From positions 1 to 28,611 of IMG/VR virus record IMGVR_UViG_3300034374_011314: a DNA stretch of 28,611 nt. One strand, written 5' to 3'. The translations under genes and the position numbers were made by a program. Shown here in pieces: positions 14,820 through 23,942 of this stretch; positions within the stretch are counted from its first letter, which is position 1, and each line of letters opens with the position of its first letter. The DNA is from a virus. Below the pieces are notes generated by a model. The model saw nothing but the letters and a program-made list of their open reading frames with translations. It was not told the DNA's origin and searched no databases.

Positions 14820-17813
14820 ATGGTAAAGTTGGTCAACCGAGCAAAGGAGACCACCTCTACCACCGGCACAGGTACTCTTACATTAGACGGAGCTGCCGGT
14901 TCGTATCAAAGTTTCGCTGCCGCAGGTGTTACGAACGGCGACACTATTAGTTACGTAATTGAGGATGGCAACGATTGGGAAATTGGTTCCGGCGTCTATT
15001 CGGATGTGGGTTCCATCACACTTACGCGCGTCGTAACAGAAAGCTCTGACGGCGGTACTGCTCTTAATCTTACAGGTAATGCACAAGTATTTGCTACAAT
15101 TTTAGCAGGTAATATCTTGCAACCTGAAGATGATATTGCATGGACAGGTGAGCAAACTTGGACAGCAACAAATACTAGCTGGGTTAAAATCGATGGATCC
15201 ACTGGGTGGATGACCATAGATGAAAATAACCGTTTGCAATTTGGTGCTAATACATCAATACCTGACGCTCATATGTTTACAACTGGTTCTGGTTTTGGAA
15301 TCCTTACCAATAATGGAGATATGAATCTTAACCAGACTGGTAGTTTTTCTGCAGGTACGCATGGCGATGTCAATATTAGAGCTAGAAACTCAGCAGATAA
15401 TGGATTAGCAACTTACTTTAAAGCTGAAGGTGCTTCAGGTTCTGCTAAAATTATGTATGATGGATCTGAGGTAATTTCTACAGTAAGTGGTGGTATTACT
15501 CTTACAGGTACACTTAACTCTCATACTATTCCAGCTGGTTCTGGAACATTTGCTCTTTTAAGTGACATTAATTATCCTCCAGAAACAAACGATCTTTCAT
15601 CTGTAGTAACATGGGACATAGTTCCTGATGCTTACGTATCTAATACGAGTGTTACACAGCACCAAACTGATCTTAGAATTACTGAGAGTCAGATTACAGA
15701 TCTTGGAAACTATGCATCAGCAGCTCAAGGTACTAGTGCTGATACAGCATTTAGCTGGGGCGATCACGGTGTTGAAGGTTATTCAACAATCACATATGTA
15801 AACACTAAGACCGCAAACTCAGCCAATTGGGACACTGCATACAGCTGGGGTAATCATGCTTCACAAGGATATGCTACAACGACTGCTCTAAACGCTGCTG
15901 TTACGAATTCATCAAACTGGGATGCAGCTTATAGTTGGGGAGATCATGGTGTTGAAGGATACGCAACAACTTCATATGTAGATACAGCAGTAGCGGGTGT
16001 AGTCGATTCAGCACCAGCAGCGCTTAATACTCTTAATGAGTTGGCTGCTGCTTTAGGTGACGATGCAAACTTTGCAACTACGACTGCAACTAATATTGGC
16101 ACAAAACTTGCTAAAGCTTCAAACCTATCAGATCTAACTAATGCTGCGACAGCAAGAACTAACTTAGGTTTAGGAACTGCTGCAACTACCGCATCTACAG
16201 ATTATGCAACATCTGCCCAAGGCACTAAGGCAGACACGGCACATGGCTGGGGCGATCATGCGCTGGTTGGTTACTTAACAAGCCAAACATCTCACGCCGA
16301 CGTAGTTGTTGACGGCGACTTTGGTTCTCAAGGACTTATGAAAAGAGGAGCTTCGGCTGGTTCCTACTCTATTGTTACCGATAATAGTGCTAACTGGAAT
16401 ACTGCATATAGCTGGGGAGACCATGCATCTGCGGGTTATCTCACGAGCTATACAAACAACTATGCGTCAAGTCTATCATTTAATACTACAAACGGAATAT
16501 TAACTGTTAATAGATCTGGCTTAACAGCTTTAACTGTGGATTTAGATGGTCGTTATCTTACATCCCAAACTTCACACGCTGATGTAGTTGTTGATGGTGA
16601 TTTTACATCGCAAGGTCTTATGAAACGAGGCGCAACTGCAGGTTCTTACTCTATTGTTACGGACAATAGCGCAAACTGGAACACGGCATATGGCTGGGGA
16701 GACCATTCGGCTGCTGGATATCTAACGTCACAAACATCTCATGCTGATGTTCTTGTAGACGGTGATTTTTCTACTGCGGGTCTTATGACCACTAATGGTT
16801 CAGGAACCTATAGTATTACGACCAACAACAGTTCTAACTGGAATACAGCATATGGCTGGGGAGATCACTCTACAGCAGGTTATCTAACGTCTGAATCATT
16901 TACAAGTCTTGTACAAGATACAACACCACAACTTGGTGGTGATTTAGATTCAAATAACAAGCATATCCGCATGGGAGACTATGATTATATCTATTTTGGC
17001 GCTGATAGCGACATGGAAATCGCGCACGAGTCAAACTACGGCGGAGCCAACTTTATTAGATCGCTCAATGAAACATTATATCTTCAAGCTCAAGATTTTT
17101 ATATTCAAAATGCATCTAGTCAAGAAATAATTAGAGCAAACTCTACAGGTCAAGCTATAATTAGCTATGCAGGTAGCTGGAGATTAAGAACTAATAGTAG
17201 TGGAACGAATGTTGATGCTAATCTAGATTTTGGTGCTAACGTAGATGCTAACTTCAGTGATTCATCTTCTATTAATGTGGGAGCCGGCGGCCTTGTTAAT
17301 ATTCTTGGAACAAACACTCAATGTCCTGATTTAGAGATTCAACATTTAAATAGCAATGGCTATGTTAGAAGTTGGCACGGAGATCTTGTATTGTGGGCAG
17401 CAGGAGTTGGAGCTTCTCATGATGTAAGAATCTTAGGATCTAAATCTGATAATTCATATGGTGGCACAGAATATTTCAAAGCTGATGGATCTACTGGTGA
17501 GGCTCAGCTTTTCCATTACGGAACGCAAAGATTTGCTACAAAATCTTCAGGCGTTGAACTCAAAACTAGTACTGGCTCTGCCGGCAATGTTAGATTAACA
17601 AATGGCACTGATACACTCCAAATTAATACGGATGTGGCCGGGTATCAAGTGATCTCGTCAACTGGTGAGATGCAGGTTAGCATGGGTGACTGGACTATAA
17701 CGTCTTCTGGTACTGAGCTTATATTCGCTCACAGTGGTTCTAATAAAATGAAAATAGATTCCAACGGTAATCTAACAGTGACAGGTAACGTGACCGGTTA
17801 TGGAACAGTCTAA
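14820..17813 (+). CDS. Long tail fibre protein with WGDH repeats
   Basis: This 997-residue protein is probably the main fibre. Its N-terminal about 100 residues (KLVNRAKETT, GAAGSYQSFAAAGVTNGDT, YVIEDGNDWEIG) follow a pattern I know from marine phage tail fibres, where they probably anchor the fibre. The middle (about residues 305-690) contains seven copies of an NWxTAYxWGDHxxxGY motif, partly nested in longer units with SQTSHADVVVDGDF and GSYSI. The C-terminal third is Ser/Gly/Asn-rich beta-structure ending GNLTVTGNVTGYG, as in trimeric phage fibres, and is the likely receptor-binding end. There is no cleavage or chaperone motif. The stop overlaps the next start (TAATG), so fibre and adhesin are made together. 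Confidence 0.9.
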   Translation: MVKLVNRAKETTSTTGTGTLTLDGAAGSYQSFAAAGVTNGDTISYVIEDGNDWEIGSGVYSDVGSITLTRVVTESSDGGTALNLTGNAQVFATILAGNILQPEDDIAWTGEQTWTATNTSWVKIDGSTGWMTIDENNRLQFGANTSIPDAHMFTTGSGFGILTNNGDMNLNQTGSFSAGTHGDVNIRARNSADNGLATYFKAEGASGSAKIMYDGSEVISTVSGGITLTGTLNSHTIPAGSGTFALLSDINYPPETNDLSSVVTWDIVPDAYVSNTSVTQHQTDLRITESQITDLGNYASAAQGTSADTAFSWGDHGVEGYSTITYVNTKTANSANWDTAYSWGNHASQGYATTTALNAAVTNSSNWDAAYSWGDHGVEGYATTSYVDTAVAGVVDSAPAALNTLNELAAALGDDANFATTTATNIGTKLAKASNLSDLTNAATARTNLGLGTAATTASTDYATSAQGTKADTAHGWGDHALVGYLTSQTSHADVVVDGDFGSQGLMKRGASAGSYSIVTDNSANWNTAYSWGDHASAGYLTSYTNNYASSLSFNTTNGILTVNRSGLTALTVDLDGRYLTSQTSHADVVVDGDFTSQGLMKRGATAGSYSIVTDNSANWNTAYGWGDHSAAGYLTSQTSHADVLVDGDFSTAGLMTTNGSGTYSITTNNSSNWNTAYGWGDHSTAGYLTSESFTSLVQDTTPQLGGDLDSNNKHIRMGDYDYIYFGADSDMEIAHESNYGGANFIRSLNETLYLQAQDFYIQNASSQEIIRANSTGQAIISYAGSWRLRTNSSGTNVDANLDFGANVDANFSDSSSINVGAGGLVNILGTNTQCPDLEIQHLNSNGYVRSWHGDLVLWAAGVGASHDVRILGSKSDNSYGGTEYFKADGSTGEAQLFHYGTQRFATKSSGVELKTSTGSAGNVRLTNGTDTLQINTDVAGYQVISSTGEMQVSMGDWTITSSGTELIFAHSGSNKMKIDSNGNLTVTGNVTGYGTV
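15745..16890 (+). repeat. Imperfect in-frame repeats of the tail fibre
   Basis: Seven imperfect copies of a WGDH-containing unit (one reads WGNH) lie in this stretch. Longer units that begin SQTSHADV start near 16281, 16563 and 16728. The copies diverge at the DNA level but keep the reading frame. They encode repeated beta-turn/strand modules of the fibre shaft. Confidence 0.85.
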
Positions 17814-18832
17814 TGGCTCTACAAGCATCAGGTGCAATTTCTATCAATGACCTGCACATAGAAGCTGGAGGTACCAGTGGAACGTTGTGTACACTTAATG
17901 ATGAAGATATTAGAGGTCTGATAGATAAAGCTTCTGGCGCTGCATCTAGTTTCAACCAGTTTTATGGTGCATCTGCTGGCTTCACTGTTTCTACAAACAC
18001 TCAAGAGATGGATCTTGCAACTTATGCTACTGCGCAAGGCTGGGATGGAACTTCTGCCGTAACCTTAAATATATCTTCTGGAGTTTATGTTTGGTCTAAT
18101 GATATTAATGGCGCAGGATTGACTATTTCTGGATCCTTCCCAAACGGTGTTATTATTAATAATGAAGGCTATATTATAGGTAAAGGTGGTGCCGGCGGTG
18201 GTGCCGGTAATGGCGGCAACGGTGGTGCTGCGATTTCGATTTCTACGTCTGATTCTGTTACTATTAATAATTTATCAGGTGCCTTCATCGCAGGTGGCGG
18301 TGGTGGCGGAGCAAGCTCTAGTGCGGCCTATGGATGGAGAGCAGGTGGCGGCGGTGGTGCAGGTGGCGGATCTGGAGGACCTTCTGGTAATGCTGGTGGA
18401 TCAGTTGGAAATGTAGGAACAGATGGTCCTAACGGCACTAGAGGTACGGAGGGCGGTCACGGCGGTGGCGCAGGTGGTGGTTCTGGAGTAACATTCTGGG
18501 ATGAAGGCACGAGCTTTAATGGTGGCGGGGGCGCAGGCGGACGTATTTTGCCAGGCACTGGAGGTACTGGTGGTTTCTTAAGCAATTCTGGATCTGGCTC
18601 AAGTAATAATATTTCTGGCGCTGCAGGCGGTTCTGCAGGAAATCCAGGCGCTACCGGCGGATCAGATTCTCGTAGTTCTACTACAGCAGCAGGATCTGGT
18701 GGCGGCTGGGGTGCAGCTGGAGGAAACGGCGGTGGTGGTGTTGGTGGCACCGGTGGTGCTGCTGTCCTACGAACTGGAGGTGCAACTTTTACTCAAGGAA
18801 TATGGACAGGAACAGTTTATGGAAGCGTCTAA
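17813..18832 (+). CDS. Glycine-rich tail adhesin
   Basis: This protein of 339 residues begins with a conserved-looking head (MALQASGAISINDLHIEAGG, then SLNxxDIRGL-like TLNDEDIRGL and FNQFYGAS) seen in many phage tail-adhesin-type proteins. Residues 120-325 are dominated by long Gly runs (for instance at residues 124-137, 162-196 and 290-315) with short Ser/Ala/Asn spacers. Such polyglycine-II-like modules form receptor-binding tips in T4-related phages. The final segment contains TQGIWTGTVYGSV. It is translationally coupled to the fibre upstream. It probably binds the tip of that fibre, and its Gly loops are the likely host-specificity region. Confidence 0.85.
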   Translation: MALQASGAISINDLHIEAGGTSGTLCTLNDEDIRGLIDKASGAASSFNQFYGASAGFTVSTNTQEMDLATYATAQGWDGTSAVTLNISSGVYVWSNDINGAGLTISGSFPNGVIINNEGYIIGKGGAGGGAGNGGNGGAAISISTSDSVTINNLSGAFIAGGGGGGASSSAAYGWRAGGGGGAGGGSGGPSGNAGGSVGNVGTDGPNGTRGTEGGHGGGAGGGSGVTFWDEGTSFNGGGGAGGRILPGTGGTGGFLSNSGSGSSNNISGAAGGSAGNPGATGGSDSRSSTTAAGSGGGWGAAGGNGGGGVGGTGGAAVLRTGGATFTQGIWTGTVYGSV

Positions 18833-18845
18833 GAGGTAAAAACAG

Positions 18846-20009
18846 ATGTTAGGATTTATTCCTCCAGCGGCAGCACCTTCAGCTCAGGATCAACCTGGCA
18901 TCGAAGCTTCTTTAGAAAAAACGCTGGCATTTACATTAGAATCTGAAGGTCTCAAAGAAATTTGGGGGCAGATGAATGCTACCCTCTCGTTCGAGACAAC
19001 TCAGCCTACCGCTGGTGAAGTAGATATTGTAGGTACTGTTACTTATCCTGAAGGTGAGGTTGGGTTCTCATTAAGTGCTGAAGGCGATGTAAAGATTATA
19101 GCAGAATCATTCGGCGCAGTTGTATATCCAATCACACCTACTTTACAATCATCAGCAATCAATATCATAGATGGCCAGCTTAATAGCAATTTAAGCTTTG
19201 ACCTTTATGCGGAATCTAAGAAACGTGTTGGTAATTTTGCAGGCACAGTAGACTACACAGCCAACTCTATCGGCCAGGTAATTATTGCTGGTGTTGCTAA
19301 TAATCTTCTTAGTTTCTCTTCAGATGATACTGAAGGCGATGTTATTGTCGAAGCCGAAGCAGTCCCAGCAGGAATCATTACATTTGGAGTTGCCGCATCG
19401 GCAGGAGTTCTTGTTAGCGCAATATCTCAATCGATCCCATCTCCAAATTCTGTCACTACTGAATTTACAGCATCTTCTACAGGTGAAGTTGTTGTTAAAG
19501 GTGTTGGTGATGTAACATTTAACGTTACTACAAATAATAATACTGAAGGTGATGTTCTAGTAAGCGATACGGGAGCTGGAGCTTCTGTTGGATTTACTCT
19601 TAACGGTGAAGGCGATGTAATCGTTACGGGGGCTGCAGCAGGTACATTTAATATTACAAATGAATTCGCGGGCAGACATGTTTATCCTCAGTTCCCTGAA
19701 GCTAATAGTGCAATATCATTTACAGTAGCTTCAACCGGTCTACTATCAAACCGTGGTAGATTAAATCTTTCATACTCATTTGATTTCTCAGGTAGACTTG
19801 CCCAGTTTAGTGATGGCGAAGGAGCCGGTACTATTGGATTTACCTTTAAAAGTAAAGGTGTTAATGTTACAGAACACGTATACAGTAGAGATGGTGTAAA
19901 CGGATTGTCGTTTATTGGAAACGGATACAACGGTGTTATCATAAACCAACCTGATAACGGTGTTAAATTGTTAGCCAATGGCACTACTGATGTAAAACTA
20001 CTACGTTAG
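18846..20009 (+). CDS. Beta-repeat structural protein, probably fibre-associated
   Basis: This 387-residue protein has at least six diverged modules in which an aromatic strand (such as VGFTLNGEG or TFTASSTG) is followed by a GDVxV or GEVxV strand and an acidic turn. The unit is Val/Gly/Glu-rich, predicted to be all-beta, and has no cysteine. Composition and location among fibre genes fit a shaft, tip or capsid-decoration protein. There is no sequence motif that fixes the role. The AGAGG ribosome site is at 18832-18836. The gene ends in a perfect hairpin that overlaps its stop codon and touches the next promoter box. Confidence 0.8.
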   Translation: MLGFIPPAAAPSAQDQPGIEASLEKTLAFTLESEGLKEIWGQMNATLSFETTQPTAGEVDIVGTVTYPEGEVGFSLSAEGDVKIIAESFGAVVYPITPTLQSSAINIIDGQLNSNLSFDLYAESKKRVGNFAGTVDYTANSIGQVIIAGVANNLLSFSSDDTEGDVIVEAEAVPAGIITFGVAASAGVLVSAISQSIPSPNSVTTEFTASSTGEVVVKGVGDVTFNVTTNNNTEGDVLVSDTGAGASVGFTLNGEGDVIVTGAAAGTFNITNEFAGRHVYPQFPEANSAISFTVASTGLLSNRGRLNLSYSFDFSGRLAQFSDGEGAGTIGFTFKSKGVNVTEHVYSRDGVNGLSFIGNGYNGVIINQPDNGVKLLANGTTDVKLLR

Positions 20010-20015
20010 TAGTTT
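19995..20015 (+). other. Perfect inverted repeat across the stop codon
   Basis: A 9-base perfect stem (AAACTACTA with TAGTAGTTT) and a 3-base CGT loop contain the stop codon of the preceding gene and end directly before a late-promoter-like box. It is AT-rich and lacks a T run after the stem, so it is not a classic terminator. Confidence 0.4.
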
Positions 20016-20023
20016 AATAAATA
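20016..20023 (+). promoter_or_regulatory. T4-type late promoter box
   Basis: AATAAATA, one base from the T4 consensus, lies 28 bases before the ATG at 20051. A GGAG ribosome site (20038-20041) follows. It is probably the promoter for the neck-gene operon. Confidence 0.55.
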
Positions 20024-20050
20024 AAAGTAAAATACTCGGAGAAAAGCGCA

Positions 20051-20383
20051 ATGGCGGCTACTTTTTATATAAAGCAGAATGATACGGCACCATCGATTGA
20101 AGCTGTCCTAACCGACTCAAACGGTAGAGCTAGATCACTGGCAACAGCATCTGCAGTTAGATTTCACATGAAAAAAGAAAACGGCACTGCTGTGATATCA
20201 TCAGGAGCCGGCTCTATCGTGAACGCTTCAAAAGGAATTGTAAAGTATGAATGGCAGTCCGGTGATACAGCAAATGTTGGTTCACATACTGCAGAGTTTG
20301 AAATTGAGTATTCAAACGGGCAGATCGAAACATTTCCCAACTCAAGCTATATCAAGATAATTGTTAAAGGCGAGTTGGCGTAA
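20051..20383 (+). CDS. BppU-like immunoglobulin-fold protein
   Basis: This 110-residue protein matches in pattern the N-terminal domain of phage baseplate upper proteins (BppU): FYIKQNDTAPSIEAVL, a short DSNGRA turn, VRFHMKKENG, KGIVKYEWQSGDT, then HTAEFEIEYSNGQIETFP and a final IKIIV strand. The usual family member is the head of a larger protein; here the domain stands alone. It may be an attachment or adapter subunit for the fibres. It lies 11 bases before gp13 and after a late-promoter box. Confidence 0.75.
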   Translation: MAATFYIKQNDTAPSIEAVLTDSNGRARSLATASAVRFHMKKENGTAVISSGAGSIVNASKGIVKYEWQSGDTANVGSHTAEFEIEYSNGQIETFPNSSYIKIIVKGELA

Positions 20384-20394
20384 GGGGATTAAAT

Positions 20395-21138
20395 ATGGCA
20401 CAGCCAACATCAAGAGAAGAATTCACAGAATATGTCCTAAGAAAAATTGGTGCGCCGGTCATCCAAATTAACGTGTCTGATGAACAGGTAGAAGATAGAA
20501 TCGACGAGGCTATTTCTTTTTGGAGAGATTACCATTACAATGGAAGCCAATTAGTTTATCTTAAGCACCAGATTACTCAAGAAGACAAAGACAACGGATA
20601 TGTTACACTACCTCAGAAATTGCTAGGGATTCAGAAAGTATTTGATCTTGGATCATCTATTTCTTCTGGCACAGGCATGTTTAATGTTAATTATCAGTTT
20701 GTGCTTAATAACGTAAAAGACATCACTGGATACGACGTTTCATCGTATTACATGACTATGTCTCATATTGAATTTATGGCTGAGATTCTAGTAGGTAGAC
20801 CTCTTATTAGATATAATAAACACGTAAACAGATTGTATATTGATGCGGACGAAAGCAGAACTGCTGTAGGAAACTATATCATTATCGAAGCTTACGACGT
20901 AATAGATGAAGATTTCTATGAAGAAGTCTGGTCAGATCGTTGGCTACAAAACTATTCTGCTGTTCTTGTAAGAGAGCAATGGGGTTTGAATCTTACTAAA
21001 TTTAATAACATGCAACTTGTTGGTGGTGTTTCATTTAATGGAGAGCAAATTCTAGCGGAGGCACGAGAAGAAAGAAGAGCGATGGAAGAAGATGCTATTT
21101 CCTCGCTTCAACCACTAACGTACAACTTTATTGGATAA
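20395..21138 (+). CDS. 13: Neck protein gp13
   Basis: This is the T4 gp13-type neck protein (247 residues here; T4 gp13 is about 309). It completes the head and forms the portal-to-tail connector. Signs of the family are an N-terminal helix (REEFTEYVLRKIGAPVIQI), then DEQVEDRIDEAISFW, a LKHQITQEDKDNGYVTLP strand pair and the mid-protein FVLNNVKD. It is followed directly by gp14 and gp15 in T4 order. The good AAGGGGA ribosome site supports the ATG. It is assigned from pattern and gene order; no catalytic residue is expected. Confidence 0.85.
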   Translation: MAQPTSREEFTEYVLRKIGAPVIQINVSDEQVEDRIDEAISFWRDYHYNGSQLVYLKHQITQEDKDNGYVTLPQKLLGIQKVFDLGSSISSGTGMFNVNYQFVLNNVKDITGYDVSSYYMTMSHIEFMAEILVGRPLIRYNKHVNRLYIDADESRTAVGNYIIIEAYDVIDEDFYEEVWSDRWLQNYSAVLVREQWGLNLTKFNNMQLVGGVSFNGEQILAEAREERRAMEEDAISSLQPLTYNFIG

Positions 21139-21141
21139 ATC

Positions 21142-21831
21142 ATGGCCACCAATGTTTTCTTCAGAAACTACGATAACTTCAACGAACAGAACTTAATCGA
21201 CGATCTGGTGATCGAATCGATTCAGATCTATGGTCTTGATGTTATCTATGTTACGAGATCTATCCAAGGTGAGGATAGTATCTTTAATGAAGACGATATG
21301 CCGCTGTATGATGAAACATTTAACTTTGAAGCTTATGTTAAAAATGTTGATGGATTTGAAGGCGAAGGAGACTTCCTATCTAAGTTTGGTCTTGAGATTA
21401 GAGATTCTGTCACCTTTACTGTTGCAATTCGCACATTTGAAAGATTTGTTACTAAAGAAGATCAAAATAAAGTACGACCTCTTGAAGGTGATATCATATT
21501 CTTCCCACTTAATCAGAAGATGTATGAGATCAAATATGTTGAGCACGAGAGTGTATTCTATCAATCTGGCGCATTACAAGTATACGACCTACGTTGTGAA
21601 TTAATCGAAGCATCAGGTCAAAGATTCGACACGGGTATTCCTGATATTGATGAATACTTTACACTTAATAATATGGATGTTACAACAGCCTCTAGATCTA
21701 CTCTTACAGCCGTTTCCAATACATCAAACTCATTCGCTGATAACCTATTCATTGAACAGGCTGCAGACGATATTCTAGACTTCTCTGAAACAGACCCGTT
21801 CAGTGAAGTACTTGATATTCAGGATTCATAA
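21142..21831 (+). CDS. 14: Neck protein gp14
   Basis: This is the T4 gp14-type neck protein (229 residues; T4 about 256). It forms the head-tail connector ring with gp13. The opening FFRNYDNFNEQNLIDDLVIESIQIYGLDV and the strand YVTRSI are characteristic, as is an IFFPLNQKMYEIKYVEHE motif in the second half. It ends with an acidic SETDPFSE tail. It lies 3 bases after gp13 and 2 bases before gp15, so the three are co-translated. Confidence 0.85.
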   Translation: MATNVFFRNYDNFNEQNLIDDLVIESIQIYGLDVIYVTRSIQGEDSIFNEDDMPLYDETFNFEAYVKNVDGFEGEGDFLSKFGLEIRDSVTFTVAIRTFERFVTKEDQNKVRPLEGDIIFFPLNQKMYEIKYVEHESVFYQSGALQVYDLRCELIEASGQRFDTGIPDIDEYFTLNNMDVTTASRSTLTAVSNTSNSFADNLFIEQAADDILDFSETDPFSEVLDIQDS

Positions 21832-21833
21832 CA

Positions 21834-23939
21834 ATGGCAATAGCAAATTACTTCTATAATCAAACAACAAGAAAATATGTTGCCCTGTTTGGTACACTCT
21901 TTAATCAGTTAAAGATTAAACGAACAACCAATGATGGAACCGTATCACAAGATATTATTGTACCTCTTTCCTATGCTCCATTCCAGAAAGTGTTGGCAAG
22001 GGTGCAGCAGGATGCAAACCTTCTTAATAGTAGAAGAGCTGCGATTCAATTGCCTCGTATGTCTTTTGAAATTACAAACATGTTCTACGATCCTGCTCGT
22101 AAGATAAGCACTACAAGAAAAGTCTATACGACAACTGCAGAAGATAATGAAGATAATAGAAACATTCTTTATTCTCCAGTTCCATATAACTTAGACTTCT
22201 CTTTGTATATTATGACAAAGTATTCAGAAGACGCCACAAAGCTTCTTGAGCAAATTATTCCATTCTTTACACCAGATTGGACCGTAACTGCAAGAATGAT
22301 GGATGATATTGATCCAATTGATATTCCTGTCGTTCTAAATGGCATTACAGTAGAAGAACTATATGAAGGTGACTTTGAAACCCGTCAATCTGTTCTTCAT
22401 ACTCTTTCTTTTACTCTTAAAGGTTGGTACTTTGGGCCAATCAAAGAGAAGAAAGTTATTAAATTTGTTGAAGCTAATCTATCTTCTGATACTGCTACAA
22501 ATGCAGCGTTCCAAGAACAAGTGCAAGTATATCCAGGCTTGAGTCCTGACGGAAATCCAGTTACACAACCAGTGGCTACTGCTAGCGCTATTGCATCAAT
22601 TGCAAACGGAGGAGTTTCTAGCGTTTCAGTTGTAAGTGATGGTGAAGGCTATGATGCTAATAATGTTCCGGGAGTTACAATCACACCTCCTTCTATCGTA
22701 ACGGCAACGGCGGCCGCAACGGTTGTAAACGAGCTTATTACTTCTATTGACTTGACTAATGCTGGTGGATATTATTCAACAGTTCCAAATGTTTCCATTT
22801 CAAATCCAGACGGACCTGCTCAACTACCAGCAGCTACTGCTAACGTAATTGCTGGCGTGGTTGATTCAATTACACTTACCGAAGGCGGTAGATATTATTC
22901 TTTGCCTCCAACGGTTACTATTGCTCCACCGCCATCAATTGCACCTGTATTTAAGTTTGGAGATGACGCTCTTTTTCATTCGGGAAATCCTAATACAACT
23001 ACAATACTTGGGAATCCAAGCGCAGACATAGATACTGGGCCAGATGACGGTTATGCTCTTGAGCTTTGGTTCTATCCATTCAACGCAATTGGGAACAGAG
23101 TCATTCTATGGAGTGACAGGTGGAAGTTATGGTATAATTCATCTGCAGTAATTTACTCATTTGGGCCAAATAATATTTCATTAAACGAATCTTTAAATCT
23201 AAATCAATGGAATCATATTCGTATTGAGCATGTTAACGTTTCAGCAAGAATTACAGTAAATGGAAATGTAAGTAATCTACAGAGTCCGGGCGGTGGTGCT
23301 GTTAATAGAACTTACCAAGTAATCAGAGCAGGAGCAGATCCAGTTCCTTCAAGTTCTATTGCACAAACAAACGTAAATGATAGTTTTTACGGGGCTATAG
23401 ATAATGTTACTTTTAATGCCATTACAGAAATTACTGCAAATACTACTATACCAACTGTTGCTTCTACAGGTAGCTTTGCAGAGTACAATTTTGATAAAGA
23501 TATCGCAACAGCAAATGCTACTGTAACAGACGGTGAAGTTATTGCAATTAACCTCATAAACGGCGGTTCAAATTATAATTCTGCTCCTGCCATATCATTC
23601 AGTGCAGCAACAGGAAACCCAAGTGACTATTCTGCTAGCGCAACTGCTACGATTAACAATGGTTTGGTTGACAGCATAATTGTTACTGATCCTGGTAAGT
23701 TTTATGTGGATCCAGTAATTACTATAGATCCTCCAACATCTAATACTGCTACAGCGACTGCTGCTGTCGATGTTAACGGAAATATAAGTAGTATTACAAT
23801 AACAAATGCTGGTAAGGGTTACCTTACTGTTCCATCAGTTACGGTTGACGCTCCAGCAAACAACACTATTTGGTATCAAGATATTGAAGAAGACGACGAC
23901 TGGGGTGTCATTAGTGTAGTGGTTGATTATGAGGAATAA
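21834..23939 (+). CDS. 15: Tail completion/sheath stabiliser gp15 with a large insertion
   Basis: The first about 220 residues are a T4 gp15-type tail terminator: it opens MAIANYFYNQTTRKYVALFGTL, then has VLARVQQ, a PRMSFEITNM strand and WYFGPIKEKK. The final residues (IEEDDDWGVISVVVDYEE) fit the normal gp15 C-terminus. T4 gp15 is about 272 residues; this one is 701. The extra about 450 residues between about 220 and 680 are six beta-repeats (three at about residues 245-372, three at about 558-678) around a LamG-like lectin-type domain (about 372-535, with YALELWFYP and LNLNQWNHIRIEHV). The core caps the tail tube and sheath. The insertion may add a carbohydrate-binding decoration at the neck. 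No frameshift is seen. Confidence 0.82.
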   Translation: MAIANYFYNQTTRKYVALFGTLFNQLKIKRTTNDGTVSQDIIVPLSYAPFQKVLARVQQDANLLNSRRAAIQLPRMSFEITNMFYDPARKISTTRKVYTTTAEDNEDNRNILYSPVPYNLDFSLYIMTKYSEDATKLLEQIIPFFTPDWTVTARMMDDIDPIDIPVVLNGITVEELYEGDFETRQSVLHTLSFTLKGWYFGPIKEKKVIKFVEANLSSDTATNAAFQEQVQVYPGLSPDGNPVTQPVATASAIASIANGGVSSVSVVSDGEGYDANNVPGVTITPPSIVTATAAATVVNELITSIDLTNAGGYYSTVPNVSISNPDGPAQLPAATANVIAGVVDSITLTEGGRYYSLPPTVTIAPPPSIAPVFKFGDDALFHSGNPNTTTILGNPSADIDTGPDDGYALELWFYPFNAIGNRVILWSDRWKLWYNSSAVIYSFGPNNISLNESLNLNQWNHIRIEHVNVSARITVNGNVSNLQSPGGGAVNRTYQVIRAGADPVPSSSIAQTNVNDSFYGAIDNVTFNAITEITANTTIPTVASTGSFAEYNFDKDIATANATVTDGEVIAINLINGGSNYNSAPAISFSAATGNPSDYSASATATINNGLVDSIIVTDPGKFYVDPVITIDPPTSNTATATAAVDVNGNISSITITNAGKGYLTVPSVTVDAPANNTIWYQDIEEDDDWGVISVVVDYEE

Positions 23940-23942
23940 AGA

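Noticed and set aside
15745-16890. Repeats as a CRISPR array
   Set aside because: Copies are unequal in length and sequence, keep one reading frame, and have no constant repeat with unique spacers.
18457-18750. Proline-rich reading frame on the minus strand
   Set aside because: It is the complement of the Gly-rich codons of the adhesin gene; GGN runs read backwards give Pro and Ala. There is no ribosome site, and the coding frame on the + strand is clear.
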